Origin: Punica granatum
Lineage: Eukaryota; Streptophyta; Magnoliopsida; Myrtales; Lythraceae
Assembly (NCBI RefSeq): GCF_007655135.1
Contig: NC_045129.1
Span: 19,318,274 to 19,382,273 of the forward strand
Direction: 5' to 3'
DNA: 64,000 nucleotides
This document shows positions 11,802 through 22,678 of the stretch, piece by piece. The number at the start of each line of letters is the position of its first letter. Positions within the stretch are counted from its first letter, which is position 1. Under the pieces are notes generated by a model. It was not told where the DNA came from and ran no database searches. It saw nothing but the letters and a program-made list of their open reading frames with translations. Position numbers and translations under genes: made by a program.

Positions 11802-12866
11802 TCACGGATAGTACTTCTTGATGGCATCAGCGTTGACGGGGAGGGCGTTTTCAGCGCCGTCCATGTCGCTCAGAATGACCGCTCCTCCGGATAAGACCTC
11901 TTTGACGACGAAGGGACCGTCGTATTTGTACGAGAACTTCCCTCGAGAGTCCGGCGTGACGTGTAGGACTTTCCTCAAAACAAGGTCGCCGGGTTTGAAG
12001 TCGCGGTGGCGAACTCTTGTGTTAAAGGCTCGAGCCATTCTTTGTTGGTAGCACTGTCCGTGGCATAGCGCTTTCAGCCTCTTTTCATCGATGAGGTTCA
12101 GTTGCTCGTATCGCTGTTTTGCCCACTCCGCTTCTGCAAGTTCGGCCTCGGCGAGAATCCTCATTGAGGGGATCTCCACTTCGACTGGGAGGACGGCCTC
12201 CATGCCATAGACTAGGGAGTACGGGGTTGCCCCGGTTGAAGTCCGTATTGATGTCCGGTACGCCAGGAGTGCATAGGGGAGCATCTCATGCCAATCCTTG
12301 TAGTTCACCGTCATTTTCTCAATGATCTTTTTGATGTTCTTATTTGCCGCTTCCACCGCACCGTTCATTTGGGGACGGTACGGGGTGGAGTTGCGGTGTC
12401 GGATTTTGAATTGTGCACAGAACTCATCGATAACCTTGTTGTTCAGGTTCTTGGCGTTGTCCGTGATGATCGTGGCGAGGACTCCATACCGGGCGATGAC
12501 GTCGCGTCTGAGAAAGCGGGCGACGGCCTTTGCGATGACTGACGCAAGAGTGATGGCCTCGATCCATTTGGTGAAGTAATCGATCGCCACCAAAATGAAC
12601 ATATGCCCGTTAGACGCTTTGGGGTTGATCGGGCCGATCACATCCATCCCCCACATCGAAAAAGGCCATGGTGCTGTCATGGGGCGCAATTCGTTAGGGG
12701 GCGCTTTGATCAGGTCGGCGTAGACTTGACATCGGTGGCAGTGTCTGACGTGCTTCACACAGTCTGTCTCCATGGTGGACCAATAATAGCCCAGGCGCAT
12801 TATCTTCTTTGCGAGCATGAGGCCGTTCATATGGGGTCCGCAGTTTCCCCCGTGCATCTCCTCCAT
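11802..12866 (-). pseudogene. Element A integrase domain of pol
   Basis: This integrase would insert the DNA copy into the genome. From the Met at 12866 (an internal residue of the polyprotein) the zinc finger is H5-x6-H12 with C43-x2-C46 (CHRC). The catalytic triad is D75 (GMDVIG), D136 (ITDNAKN) and E172 (GAVEAANK), that is DD35E. The C-terminal part includes RRDFKPGDLVLRK-like GPF/Y-type sequence (YDGPFVVKEV) and ends in AIKKYYP, TAA-type termination at 11802. This segment itself is open and keeps all key residues. It is cut off from RT/RNase H by a 1-bp deletion near 12965 (compare B at 37570-37600), so the polyprotein is broken. Confidence 0.92.
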
Positions 12867-15242
12867 GAGACGTCGTGATTCGTGTTCGTCGATGCACCGG
12901 AGGAGTGTGGAGTCGAAGGAACGGCGGTAGAGTATCTCGCCGCTAGAGAAATAATGTATCGCGAGAGTCTGAGAGTCTTCCGATCACGGCGATCGGCGAA
13001 TGGGGGGTATTGGCCGGTTTGCAGAATGTTCTTGATGTCTTCGTACCACGGCTTTGCCTCAGATGCTTCAATCGCGTTGCAATGTGCCGGTCTCTCGGCT
13101 ATCTCGATCTCGAGGGGTTCGATAAGGTTTTCCCTCGTGACGCTCACCATGGAGGCGAGCGTTGCAAGCGCATCCGCGAATTGATTTGTCATGCGCGGGG
13201 TATAGGTGAACGAGACGTCCTCGAAGTTCTCGGTTAACTTCTCGAGGTACTCGTGATATGGCACTAGCTTTGCGTCCTTCGTCTTCCATTGCCCCAATGT
13301 CTGGAAGATAGTGAGCATAGAATCGCCAAACACTTCGAGCTCTTTTACCTTGAAATCAATCGCCGCTTGTAGGTCGAGAATACATGCCTCGTACTCGGCC
13401 ACATTGTTGGTGCACGGGAAGTCGATCTTTGCCGCTACCGGGTAATAATGTCCGTCCGGGGATATCAATACTGCGCCGATTCCTGACCCCACGGAATTGA
13501 CGGCACCGTCAAAGTACATCTTCCACGTCGGTTCCTCTTTCTCTTCATCCACCTGGAGGATTCCTTCGTCCGGGAAGTCCGTGTTGATCGGCGTGTCGTC
13601 GTCGACCGGGAATTCTGCTAGATGGTCGGCAATCGCTTGCCCCTTGACAGATGTGCGGGGTACGTACTCTATGTCGTATTCTGTCAACTGGCAACGCCAT
13701 TTTGCGATGTTCCTCATGGAGGAGGGGCTATCGAGCAAGTACCGCAAGGGGTCCGCTCTTGACAATAAGCGGATCGTGTGATAGAACGTGTACTGTTGGA
13801 GTCTTTGCATGACCCACACCAACGCGCAACACATCTTTTCGATCTCTGGGTAATTGGATTCCCCTTCGGTGAACTTCCGGCTCAAGTAGTATATCGCCCT
13901 TTCCGTGCGCGTTGACTCGTCTTCTTGCCCCAGCATGCACCCTAAGGACTGTCGGCGCACTGTGAGGTACAAAATGAGGGGCCGGCTAGGCACAGGTGGT
14001 TCCAATATTGGCGGCTGAATCAGGTAGGCCTTGATAGTGTCAAAAGCCTTTTGGCACTCGTGGTCCCATTCCATCGCTGCGTTTTTGCGGAGCAAACGAA
14101 AGAGCGGTTGGCACTTATCCGTCAGGTTCGCAATGAAGCGTGCAATGTAATTCAGTCGCCCCAAGAAACCGCGCACTTCCCGGACCGTCGACGGCGGGGG
14201 AAGTTCTTTGATCGCCTTGACTTTATCCGGGTCTACCTCGATACCGTGCTCACTGACCACGAATCCCAGTAGTTTTCCTGACCGGGCGCCGAATGTGCAC
14301 TTTGCCGGATTGAGCCGGAGTTTATATTCTTTTAGGCGGTCGAAAAGGCGTTTCAAGTTGACGAGGTGATCTTCCCCTTCTTTTGACTTGGCGATCATGT
14401 CGTCGACATACACCTCGACTTCCTTGTGCATCATGTCGTGGAATAGTGTGACCATAGCCCTCTGATAAGTTGCCCCCGCATTCTTGAGGCCGAAAGGCAT
14501 GACGCGGTAGCAAAAGGTTCCCCACATCGTGGTGAACGTTGTCTTGAGTTTGTCCTTCTCGGCCATCCGGATCTGATTGTATCCGAAGAAGCCGTCCATG
14601 AAAGAGAATTGGGCGTGGCGCGCCGTATTGTCGACTAGGACGTCGATGTGCGGCAGGGGGAAATTGTCTTTAGGGCTGGCTTCATTGAGATCCCGGTAGT
14701 CGACGCAGACTCGGACCCTTCCGTCCTTCTTTTCCACTGGCACAATGTTCGCCACCCATTCGGAATAATTGCAGACCTCTAGGAACCCTGCGTTGATCTG
14801 TTTGACGACTTCCTCCTTGATGCGGAGGAGAAGGCTAGCCCGTTGCCGTCGTAACTGTTGCCGCTTGGGCGGGAATTTCTCGGTGTCGAGTGGGAGAAAA
14901 TGCTCGACTATTGAAGGGTCTAGGCCGGGCATGTCGGCGTAAGACCAGGCGAAGACCTCTTGATATTCCTTCAGGAAGTCGATCATCCGAGTTCGCTGCG
15001 TGGGGTCGAGAGCTGTCCCAATCTTCAAGGTGCGGGGCTCTTCTTCGGTACCCACGTTGATCTCTTCCGTTGGCTCGACCGAGGTGATTTGATGATCTTC
15101 GAGGCAACGCAAACTCAATTCTATCTCATGCACTTGACCGTCCTCGGGGAGCCCTTCCCCAAAGTATACGGGTTGGGGCTCACCGAGTTGCTCTCGGGAT
15201 AGGTTCGAACCGAAGCGTCGAGGACTTGGATTCGAGTGAAGC
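12827..15242 (-). pseudogene. Element A reverse transcriptase and RNase H part of pol
   Basis: RT copies the element RNA into DNA. Visible RT blocks in order: RVCVDYRDLNEASPKDNFPL, FSFMDGFFGYNQI (usually DGFSGY), YRVMPFGLKNAGATYQ, then the catalytic YVDD at 14399-14410. Next is a gypsy-type RNase H that has lost its first Asp (ILYLTVRRQSLG). A second RNase H follows, of the kind Tat elements acquired, with MYFDGAV, NNVAEYEAC and VFGDSML carrying the D, E and D. The exon begins at 15242 just after the intron acceptor; bases upstream to 15319 are open but intronic. At about 12965 a 1-bp deletion shifts the frame before integrase, and the last ~50 codons (to 12827) are out-of-frame sequence. Confidence 0.92.
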
Positions 15243-15452
15243 CTGGAAATTCGAGAGAATCGTCTTAGAAAATTTATAATGTTGCGAAATAGAGAATAGG
15301 AGAGGGAGAAGGAATGCAAGGGAATTCAAAAAATGCGTGAGAGATTTCATTGATGTTGTGAATCAAAAAGCCATAATGGAAACCCCTCTCCGTCGTGTGG
15401 CGCATGGCTATGCCGACACGCGGGGAACATCTTATACATAGATAAGCCTTAC
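15243..15452 (-). other. Element A protease-RT intron (210 bp)
   Basis: Donor GATGT/GTAAGG at 15452 and acceptor TTTCCAG/GC at 15243. Removing the segment joins the protease exon to the RT exon in phase, restoring the V-L-H-S reading shared with B. An intron at this position is a known hallmark of Ogre elements. B has the same sites around a 214-bp intron (39841-40054). Confidence 0.8.
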
Positions 15453-16768
15453 ACATCGGTAATCACAACCGAGTAGCGCGGGACTAAGGTCCAGTTGTCC
15501 AGCTCCTCATTTTCCTACGCCAAGCGGATGTGAACCCCTGAAGGAATCTCCTCGGTGACGGCGTACACGGCTGACGGAGTGGCAGGAGTGTCGTCAGAGT
15601 CTGAGGAAGGGCCGTCAAGGGTGCCTCCTATGATGCGTGAAGGCCCGGGAAAGAAACGAGATAGTGGGGGGACTGAAGTGCCCCTGTTGAGTCTCCCATA
15701 GTATTCGGCGAGGCGATGAAGGTGGTTGCCCTTGCGGGCCTCGATGATCTCATGACAGGAGGGGCGAAAGTCGAGTCCCCTCCTATGTTTGTACTCCTCG
15801 ACCTCAATAGGGCGGTTGATCCCTTGTCCGCGTGCCCCAAGGCCTGTGCCGGGGATATAGTTATTGCGCAAGAGAAACTTCCCTATCATGCGGTCGGCGC
15901 GGGACGGTCCGCTCTCTCCGTAGTCTCGGATGACGGAGATGGTCTCGAACAAGTGGAACGGGAGGTTTTGGTCGTCCCTAATGCTGATGTAGGGCACCGC
16001 CGTCTCCTTGTAGATGGCATAATCCTCCTCTCCTTTCACCGTGATGAGCTTCTCTTCGACGATGAACTTTAGCCGTTGGTGCAGAGAAGAGGGGACGGCG
16101 CCGGCCGAGTGGATCCAAGGCCTCCCGAGCAATAGGCTGAACGCGTTCGGGATGTCGAGCACTTGGAACGTGATGCTGAATGAGCACGGGCCAACGTCTA
16201 TAAGGAGGTCGATCTCCCCGTTCACCTCCCCGCGAGAGCCATCGAAGGCTCGGACCGCCGTCTTGCTTGGGTGGACTCGGTTAAGATCCACGTTCATCTG
16301 TTTGAGGGTGGTCACCGGGCAGACATTGAGGGCGGACCCGTTGTCAATCATGACCCGGCCGATGATGTAGTTGTTGCACTTGCAGACGATGTGCAACGCC
16401 CGTGAATGTGACCAACCCTCGGACGGGAGCTCGTCGTCCGAGAACGAGATAGTGTTGGAGAAGATGGACCCGATCGTCTCCTCTATCCTGTTTGGGGGCG
16501 TTTCCTTCGGCACTTGTGCCGCGGTCAGTACCCGGAGGAGGGCCTCTCGGTGAGGTTCCGAGTCGAGGAGGAGGGCAAGCAATGAGATGTGGGCCGGGGA
16601 TTTGGCCATTTGCTCGACCACCTTGTATTCGCTCGCCTTCACGATCTTCATGAAAGCTTCGGCTTCCTCCTCGGTCACCTTCTTGGACGGGAAAGGTGAC
16701 CATTCGGGGCGTCGCCCCATCTTCAACAGCGGGCGCTTTCCCTTTGTCCTTGGCCGTCGGGTTCTCAT
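15453..16768 (-). pseudogene. Element A protease region with G-patch-like segment
   Basis: Aspartic protease expected to cut the gag-pol polyprotein. The active-site motif is VMIDNGSALNV, the DNGS form usual in this lineage in place of D-S/T-G. It is followed by FSLLLGRPWIHSAGA, the flap and C-terminal hydrophobic-G motif. Further on, MIGKFLLRNNYIPGTGLGARG is a G-patch-like segment. Upstream, VTEEEAEAFMKIVKASEYKV is the conserved linker. A TAG at 15515-15517 replaces the Gln (CAG) seen in B, so the reading ends about 20 codons before the splice donor. The frame differs from gag by one base near 16700-16776. Confidence 0.88.
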
Positions 16769-19055
16769 ATACCCGTCCCGAGCATGTCAACCCCATGATA
16801 CTGAATTGCTGTTCAACGTTCCCGATGCTTCCTTTGTAGGTCCAAGGGACCTTGCTGTCTGAATATGGCTCCCGAGCGGGGACGTCAACGACGAATGGGG
16901 CCGATGAGGCCACGTGTCCCGTGAACCCGACCGTGAGTTCCTCGGGAGTGTAATTGATTACAAAGGGAGGGGGTTTCTCCTGCGCTTCTTCGTCCCTCTC
17001 CGAGACGCATACAGAGATCATGCTGATAGATGATCCCGGGTTCGGCCTATGGTCCGGGAGGGGGTTGGCTTGCACATTTGGAGGTCTGACGGCGTTGAAA
17101 GTGAGTCGGTTGCTGTCGATCCTCCTCTGAATTTCGCCCCTCAGCCTCCAACAATTGTCGAGAGTGTGCCCCAGTGCGCCCTGATGATACTCGCAACGTT
17201 TGGATTGGTCCTAGACGGACGGGTCGAAGTTCGGACCCGGGGATATCGGTTGAATCTGATCTTCTGCCAAGAGTTGCCGATATATGTGAGAGAGAGGAGC
17301 AGGCAGCGGCGAGTATTGTTTGCGGGGTCGGCTCGGTGGAGGAGTTCTCGACACCGGGGGCCTGGGTTGAGAGGGTTGAGCGGGGGCAGGCGTAAAGTGG
17401 TCGTATGACTGTGAGGTCGTCGGCGGCGGGATCGGTGGGGCTGAATAGTAGATCGACTAAAGTTGATGCTGCGGAGGCGGGAGAAAGTAGGTAGGAGCGG
17501 TGGTCGGTGCGGTTGTGAGATTCACCGAATATTGTTGTGGCTCCTGACGCGCCGTGTTGACGGCGTTGACCGAGACCTCTTTCGCTCTCCTCCCGCTGGA
17601 AGATGACGGCGCCGCGGGAGCCTTCTTTGACGACTCCTCTCCTTTGTTGGTGGGGTCCTCCATTCTTCCGAGCTTGATCCCCAAATCCAGCTTTTTCCCG
17701 GCCTCGATGAGGTCGGAGAACGACGAAGTGTGCGCCAACAGGTGTGAATAGTACACTCCTCTCAGCGTGGAGTGAAACAGTTGGATCTGTTGTGCTTCGC
17801 TGATCGGGGGAATGTGCTTTGCGGCTTGGGCGCGCCACTTGGGGGCATACTCCTCGAACTTTTGGCCTCGCGCCATTTCCTTCGTGCTCAGCTCCAAAAG
17901 GGTGGGAGGCGTTTCTGCACAATACCGATACTGGTCGGTGAACTTCCGAGAGAGATCCTCCCACGTCGGGATGTCCTCAGCCTTCAGTGACATGAACCAA
18001 TCGAGGGCCGATCCCGACAGGCTATCCTGGAAGGAGTGGATGACAAATTCCTTGTATTCCCAATACTGCAGCATCTTCCCTCGGTAATGGCGAAGGTGGT
18101 GGCGTGGATCCGTCGTGCCTTCATAGGTCTTGAACTTTGGAACCTTGAACTTCGGGGGCAGGCGCATACCCGGGAATAGGCTACAGTCGCCATAGCGGGC
18201 GTCGGGACGAACATCGTTCGCTTGCAGGGCCCGTATCGTTTCCTCCATTCGCTTCAACCTACGCTCCTGTTCGGCGTCGGCCTCAGGGAAGAAGTGTGTC
18301 GGTGAGGCGAATTGGGCCGCGTGGGTCGGTGTGCCCGGTTCGTGGAAGGCGGTGTTTATAGGAGGCGGCGCCTGGTAGGACAGGCCGGCGTGAGGCTGCC
18401 GAGGCGGATAGGAAGGAAGCTCAGTGGCTTGAAGGTGCGTCGGAGCAGGTGCGGTGGGTGCCGGAAAAACCGTCGGTGGAGGTACCGCATAGGTCATAGC
18501 CGGAGCCGGTATGGAAATTGGTGGAGGTGCAGACAAGATGCGCTCCGAGGATAGGAAGGTAGCCGGCGGAAGAGGGACTACCGAAGGGGCGGGTGACGGC
18601 GGGAGTTGACTGGTAAAGGGGTGAATCGTGGACGTATACAGCGCTGGCGGTGCGGGAGCCACGACATTTTCCGGGGCTTGGGTTGGTGGAGCCCACGGGG
18701 TTGGATCGACTGTTGGCCCCAGTCCCGGTGGGGGTGTGGAGCTCAAAGAGGCCTGGTTCGGTCCTCTGAGTAGGGCGAGCAGCTCTGCCATGTTAGTGGC
18801 CATTTGGTTGACCGTACCCTCGAGGGCCGCGATGCGGGCTTGGTCATTCTTGGCGGTGGAAGTTGGTGAGGCCGGTGGCAGAGGCGCTCCCGACAACGCT
18901 GGGGGCGGGAGATGTGTTGGAAGGGCACTGGAATACACCGGGAGTACGCCTGCAGGAGTGAAAGGCGGCGGGGCGTGTGTCTGCGATGGTTGAGAAAGGG
19001 TCGGGACCGAAGGGTTGACCTCTTCGGAAACATCAACGTGATCTCCTTCTGCCAT
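16769..19055 (-). pseudogene. Element A gag with zinc knuckle
   Basis: Gag packages the RNA into particles. It starts at the ATG at 19055 (MAEGDHVDVSEEVN). Residues ~20-255 are proline-rich, with a short helical stretch RIAALEGTVNQMATNMAELL at 74-93. The capsid-like gag domain runs ~300-470 (KTYEGTTDPRHHLRHYRGKM ... GSALDWFMSL ... ELSTKEMARGQKFEEY). A TAG at 17457-17459 ends the first 532 codons. The same frame resumes and reaches the nucleocapsid knuckle CEYHQGALGHTLDNC, preceded by another TAG at 17211-17213, then CSGRVYENPTAKD. Two stops mean no full gag. The C-terminal part overlaps a run of proline-rich chance frames on both strands. Confidence 0.9.
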
Positions 19056-19374
19056 CCTGAGACGTTGACGAGTCGGGTAGCGGTGGGACGCCAGTGGTAA
19101 TCACCTGCATTCCAAGGGTGCATAAGGACAGACACCGATAACTCGAATGATAAGTGCGGAATTAAGTAAAACGACAAAATGTATGAGATGCATGAGCTTT
19201 CAAAACACTAATGTCATCACATTGATTAGCTCCAAGTTCCATGGTTTTACAAAATAGAACATTCGGAAGAAAAGAAAGGAACATAAACGTAAAGCCGACA
19301 TCCCTTTATGCTCGGTGGCCGCTCGAAAGTGGCGTGGGTCCGAGCGAGGGCAAAAATGAGTGCGCCTACTAATC
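19056..19374 (-). other. Element A ORF1-gag spacer
   Basis: Noncoding, 319 bp, collinear with 470-782 in E and 43677-43994 in B. It contains two acceptor-like sites in the sense direction: ATGCAG/GTGATT (intron end 19105) and GTCTCAG/GATGG (intron end 19057, one base before gag ATG). Confidence 0.6.
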
Positions 19375-20880
19375 CTAAGGATGGGCGAGGTTGCGCGCCC
19401 TCTTGTGCACTCGATCCAACTCCGCGTCCAAGCGGGCCATCTCCCGGTCTAAGTGTGCGACCCGGGCGCGTGCTCGAGTCAGCTGTGTCTGAACCTCCCT
19501 GTAGTCCGCGACCTCTGCGCGGGAGTCAACAAGCTCGCAACGGAGCCTATCCCGTTCTTCCCTGACGGCCCGTAGCTCCGCGTGCATGGCCGCTTGGATA
19601 GAACTCTCGGCTTCAGGGGCGAGGGTGGATGTAGCGCGGGGAGTCGGGGTGGCCTGAGGCCGTTGTGGTGGTGTCGATCCTTGCGGGTAGAACCGGGCCA
19701 CGTATGCTGAGGTGGCAGAAAATGCTCGCTCCTCGTCGGTGGGGTGCTCGGGGAAGTACAGGCGCTGTATGGTGCTAGCATCCAGCTGACGGCGGATCTC
19801 CCGAATCTGTAGGAATCTATCGGGGGCCGTGGACGTGGAGTCGGCCCATTGGATGCGGAAAGGTAGGCGGTCCGCCTCGACGGGAATGTCCTGTAGGCCG
19901 CCGAGTTGTCTGATTACTCGGCTGGGAAATATGAGGGTGCTCCCCAAATGGCTGAGGAGGGGAACTCCTACAATTCCGGGACATCCCGTGATCATGAGGC
20001 CACCGGGATTCCATCGAGCGACCCATAGGAACCGTGAGGGCGTCAGCTCGCGCCAAAAGCGCCTCCATTCCGAGAAGCTGTGCTCGGGAGGTGGGATGAC
20101 CGGCGCCAAGCGTTCGATCAGCGAGTGCTTGTCGGCGATGTAGGAGAACGGATGTGACGAGCAGAACGGGCGGATATGAGCTAGAAGCCAAATCTGTAGC
20201 AAGTGCGGGGATCCTCTCATCCTTCCGCGCCGAACCTCCCTAACGTAGTCAAGAGACCGAACGGTCTCGGCTAACAAAGCCTCCACATAACTATGGCCTC
20301 CCACCGCTTGGAGGACGACTTGGGCTATAGCCCCGTCGATGAGGTTCGGCGAGTACGGGAACAGGAGGGTGCCAAAGATCAAGAGCAGGAATCCATGGCA
20401 AGTATCGCGCTGATAGGAAGCCGTAGTAGGAGTCATTGCGCGGATGAGCGTCCAATCGGAGAGCCATGCAATCCGGATGCCTTGATCCCACCTTTGATGA
20501 AGCTCCTCGTGGAAGTCTTGAGCGGGTATGCGGAGAAGAGTAGAGAGCTGACCCTGGACGGTTGTGAACGGGTTGGGTCTGAATATGCCTTGGGTCGTGG
20601 GTGTGGGCCTCTGGATGAGTGCCGTGTACTCCTCGATCGTAGGAGCTAACTCTGTCCCCTGGAAGTTGAATACTGCGTGCCCGGGATCCCAAAATTCGGT
20701 GGCAGTCCTCAAGAAGATCCAGTCTACCGGAGTCTCGGTGAGCATGACCACGTCTCCGATGATGTCCTGGATGAATGCGTGGTCCACCGGTCGGAGAGTC
20801 CTCCAGATGCGCATGATATCTTGCCTTGGCGGCGTGATTGCTTCGAGCCTAAGACCGAGAGCCGGGCGGTCCATCCTTAC
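19105..20880 (-). other. Element A putative intron enclosing ORF1
   Basis: Minus-strand donor CTAG/GTAAGG begins at 20880, six bases before the ORF1 ATG. Acceptors end at 19105 (ATGCAG/GTGATT) or 19057 (GTCTCAG/GATGG). Splicing would delete ORF1 and place gag as the first ORF. B has the same sites (63223 to 43726 or 43678, spanning the inserted C), and C keeps both sites without ORF1 (50632-51196). This is inference from sequence; I know of no transcript. Confidence 0.45.
19375..20874 (-). CDS. Element A ORF1 protein, intact (DUF7745-like, function unknown)
   Basis: A complete 499-codon frame from ATG 20874 (MDRPALGLRLEAI) to a stop at 19375. Residues ~1-390 resemble the DUF7745/plant-mobile-domain type proteins found widely as hypothetical proteins in plants: RTLRPVDHAFI, PTIEEYTALIQRP, HGFLLLIFGTLLFPY, LLQIWLLAHIRPFCSSHPF and FPEHPTDEERAFSA. 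Residues ~430-499 (AELRAVREERDRLRCEL onwards) are charged, with heptad spacing, and look like a coiled coil. It lies between the primer site and gag, the place of the extra ORF in Ogre elements. Its biochemical role is unknown to me. The start is supported by B, whose ORF1 begins at the same point with MDRPHPCLRLDDI. It is the only full-length intact element frame here. A donor-like site lies 6 bases upstream of the ATG. Confidence 0.9.
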   Translation of the reverse strand: MDRPALGLRLEAITPPRQDIMRIWRTLRPVDHAFIQDIIGDVVMLTETPVDWIFLRTATEFWDPGHAVFNFQGTELAPTIEEYTALIQRPTPTTQGIFRPNPFTTVQGQLSTLLRIPAQDFHEELHQRWDQGIRIAWLSDWTLIRAMTPTTASYQRDTCHGFLLLIFGTLLFPYSPNLIDGAIAQVVLQAVGGHSYVEALLAETVRSLDYVREVRRGRMRGSPHLLQIWLLAHIRPFCSSHPFSYIADKHSLIERLAPVIPPPEHSFSEWRRFWRELTPSRFLWVARWNPGGLMITGCPGIVGVPLLSHLGSTLIFPSRVIRQLGGLQDIPVEADRLPFRIQWADSTSTAPDRFLQIREIRRQLDASTIQRLYFPEHPTDEERAFSATSAYVARFYPQGSTPPQRPQATPTPRATSTLAPEAESSIQAAMHAELRAVREERDRLRCELVDSRAEVADYREVQTQLTRARARVAHLDREMARLDAELDRVHKRARNLAHP

Positions 20881-21465
20881 CTAGATGGAGGAGATGCCGG
20901 CTTAACGTTTTTAGAATCAAATCAATGTAATGTCCTAAGTCTTTTTCGAAAGAATGTATGCAGTGCGGAAAGATAAACTATAGTTGTGTTCTTTACAGTA
21001 TACATCGCTCTTTCTTACAAAAACAACAAAAATGCCCGTCCTAAAAAAAACTACGGGCCGACTCAAGGACTCGACTTTGGGTCGGTTGACGGCATGGAGG
21101 TAAAAATTGGTCCAGCATGACGGTCCCTGTGTATGCATGGTTTTCGGTGCTACTGGGAGAACCGCTAACTAGGCATGGGGGCTCCCGACTCAAGGGTGTG
21201 AATTCCTTGAAATCGAGCGAGGATCTTTGGGGGCCGGTTCGGTGGCATAGCCGACTCGATCCGTTCCCTTACTCGGAACCTCTGACTAACCTAACTTCCT
21301 ATATTGGTGCCCGTGGGATGTCGGACGAGGTACCTAAGAGACTAGTATGATATGCAATGCATGTGCGGAAAATAAAAGTGCGTAAAATAGATAAGCGGGA
21401 AATGCGGAAAGCGGTAAATAGACAAGCAAACAAAACAAGCGGGAACAAGCCCGAACCCTCTAAGT
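20881..21465 (-). other. Element A 5' leader between primer site and ORF1
   Basis: Noncoding, ~590 bp, collinear with B 63224-63805 and with C 50087-50631. No conserved reading frame. The block matching CGAGGATCTTTGGGGGCCGG is strongly conserved in all three, as expected for a packaging or dimerisation region, though that role is a guess. Confidence 0.55.
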
Positions 21466-21484
21466 GTCCCCAGTGGAGTCGCCA
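21466..21484 (-). other. Element A primer binding site (tRNA-Arg)
   Basis: Minus strand TGGCGACTCCACTGGGGAC, three bases after the LTR end. It is complementary to the 3' end of plant tRNA-Arg (CCCCAGTGGAGTCGCCA), the primer known for Ogre elements. Confidence 0.88.
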
Positions 21485-21487
21485 AGC

Positions 21488-22678
21488 TGTGCGCACTCGA
21501 ATTTAATCTCGTCAGGGCACGCATGCGCGCGCCTAAGCAAACGCGGCTTGGGAGTGTCCACCTTCCCGAGGACGCGCGACGGACGCACGTGAGAAGGAGT
21601 CGCCACTTGCCATTTTACGACCCGAAAATCGAGGGCCGGCAAGTTACCCGGGTCTAGGGGTACGGGGTACACCTAAATGCTAAGGCAATGGTCGTATGGA
21701 ACCGGAAATTCCGAATTCGGGGGTTCTATTACGTGCGGGCCTATATCCCGCACGCCCTCTCGGTACTCTAACTTGCTAGGCTTGCCGTTTTGTTTATTTA
21801 CCGCGTGATTTAGAGTTACGCTCGACTCACTTGTTTTGACACCGTAAATTCGATGAATCGATCAAGTCGGGCTAAGAGTCCGAAAGATGAGTAGGTTCGT
21901 GTGTCAAGGAATCGGTTCACTATCTTAGAGTTACAGTTCATTGAACCATGATGGTCGATTCCCTGCGCGAACCGAAACCGCGAGTATTCTCTTGGTGACG
22001 ATAGACCGACTTAATCGACTCGACACTCAGACCTCTTGCTCACCGATCGGGGATCCTTACAAGTGGATGAATGTACAAATGAAATCCTCGCGATGTTCTC
22101 TCGAATAATTACAAAGTGCAACTGAATAAGTAAATGGATCCCGATCGGCTTGCATTGGGCCAATATTCCGCTCCGGCTCACCGTGTGTTTTGAATTACCG
22201 ATAAACAAATTAAGGCAACGCGGGCTCAAAGAGCCGGGGGTCGGGTCCAATCGAGCCGACGGTTTGCAGGAGAACCGATTAGTTCCCACTGTAACCGTTG
22301 GACCGATCGAGCTCCCGGGTGATATCTAAACACGTTTCACGCATTCAATCCAAATTGCCTTCCACATAGGCCATATTTGGAGTGTGATGGTGACTCGAGG
22401 CTAGATCCCATTCCGCACTCGGGTTGAGCGCGGTAGATGAATTAAGAGGCGTTGGACCTCGTCTTCGGTGATTTGGGGCGTTGGACCCCGTGCAACACGT
22501 AACCTATGGGTTTGGGCCCGAGCCGCAATAAATCATCAAAAGCAAGAATAAAACAGAAGAAAACTGATATTACTGACACAATACAGAAAGCAACTGACGA
22601 CAACTGATAAGTGTCAGTGAATACAAACGAATTGTGTATTAGGCCGAATGTACGTGATTTAATCAGTTTATTAACCGG
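21488..22678 (-). repeat. Element A 5' LTR, first visible segment (U5 side)
   Basis: Starts TGTGCGCACTCG beside the primer site and is collinear with 4824-6027 of the 3' LTR. It stops at 22678, where solo LTR S was inserted. The last five bases, ACCGG (22674-22678), are the left copy of S's target duplication. Confidence 0.92.

Noticed and set aside
17047..17964. 305-codon minus-strand frame inside gag
   Set aside because: Out-of-frame reading of gag; the gag frame with the CEYH...GH...C knuckle lies in another frame.
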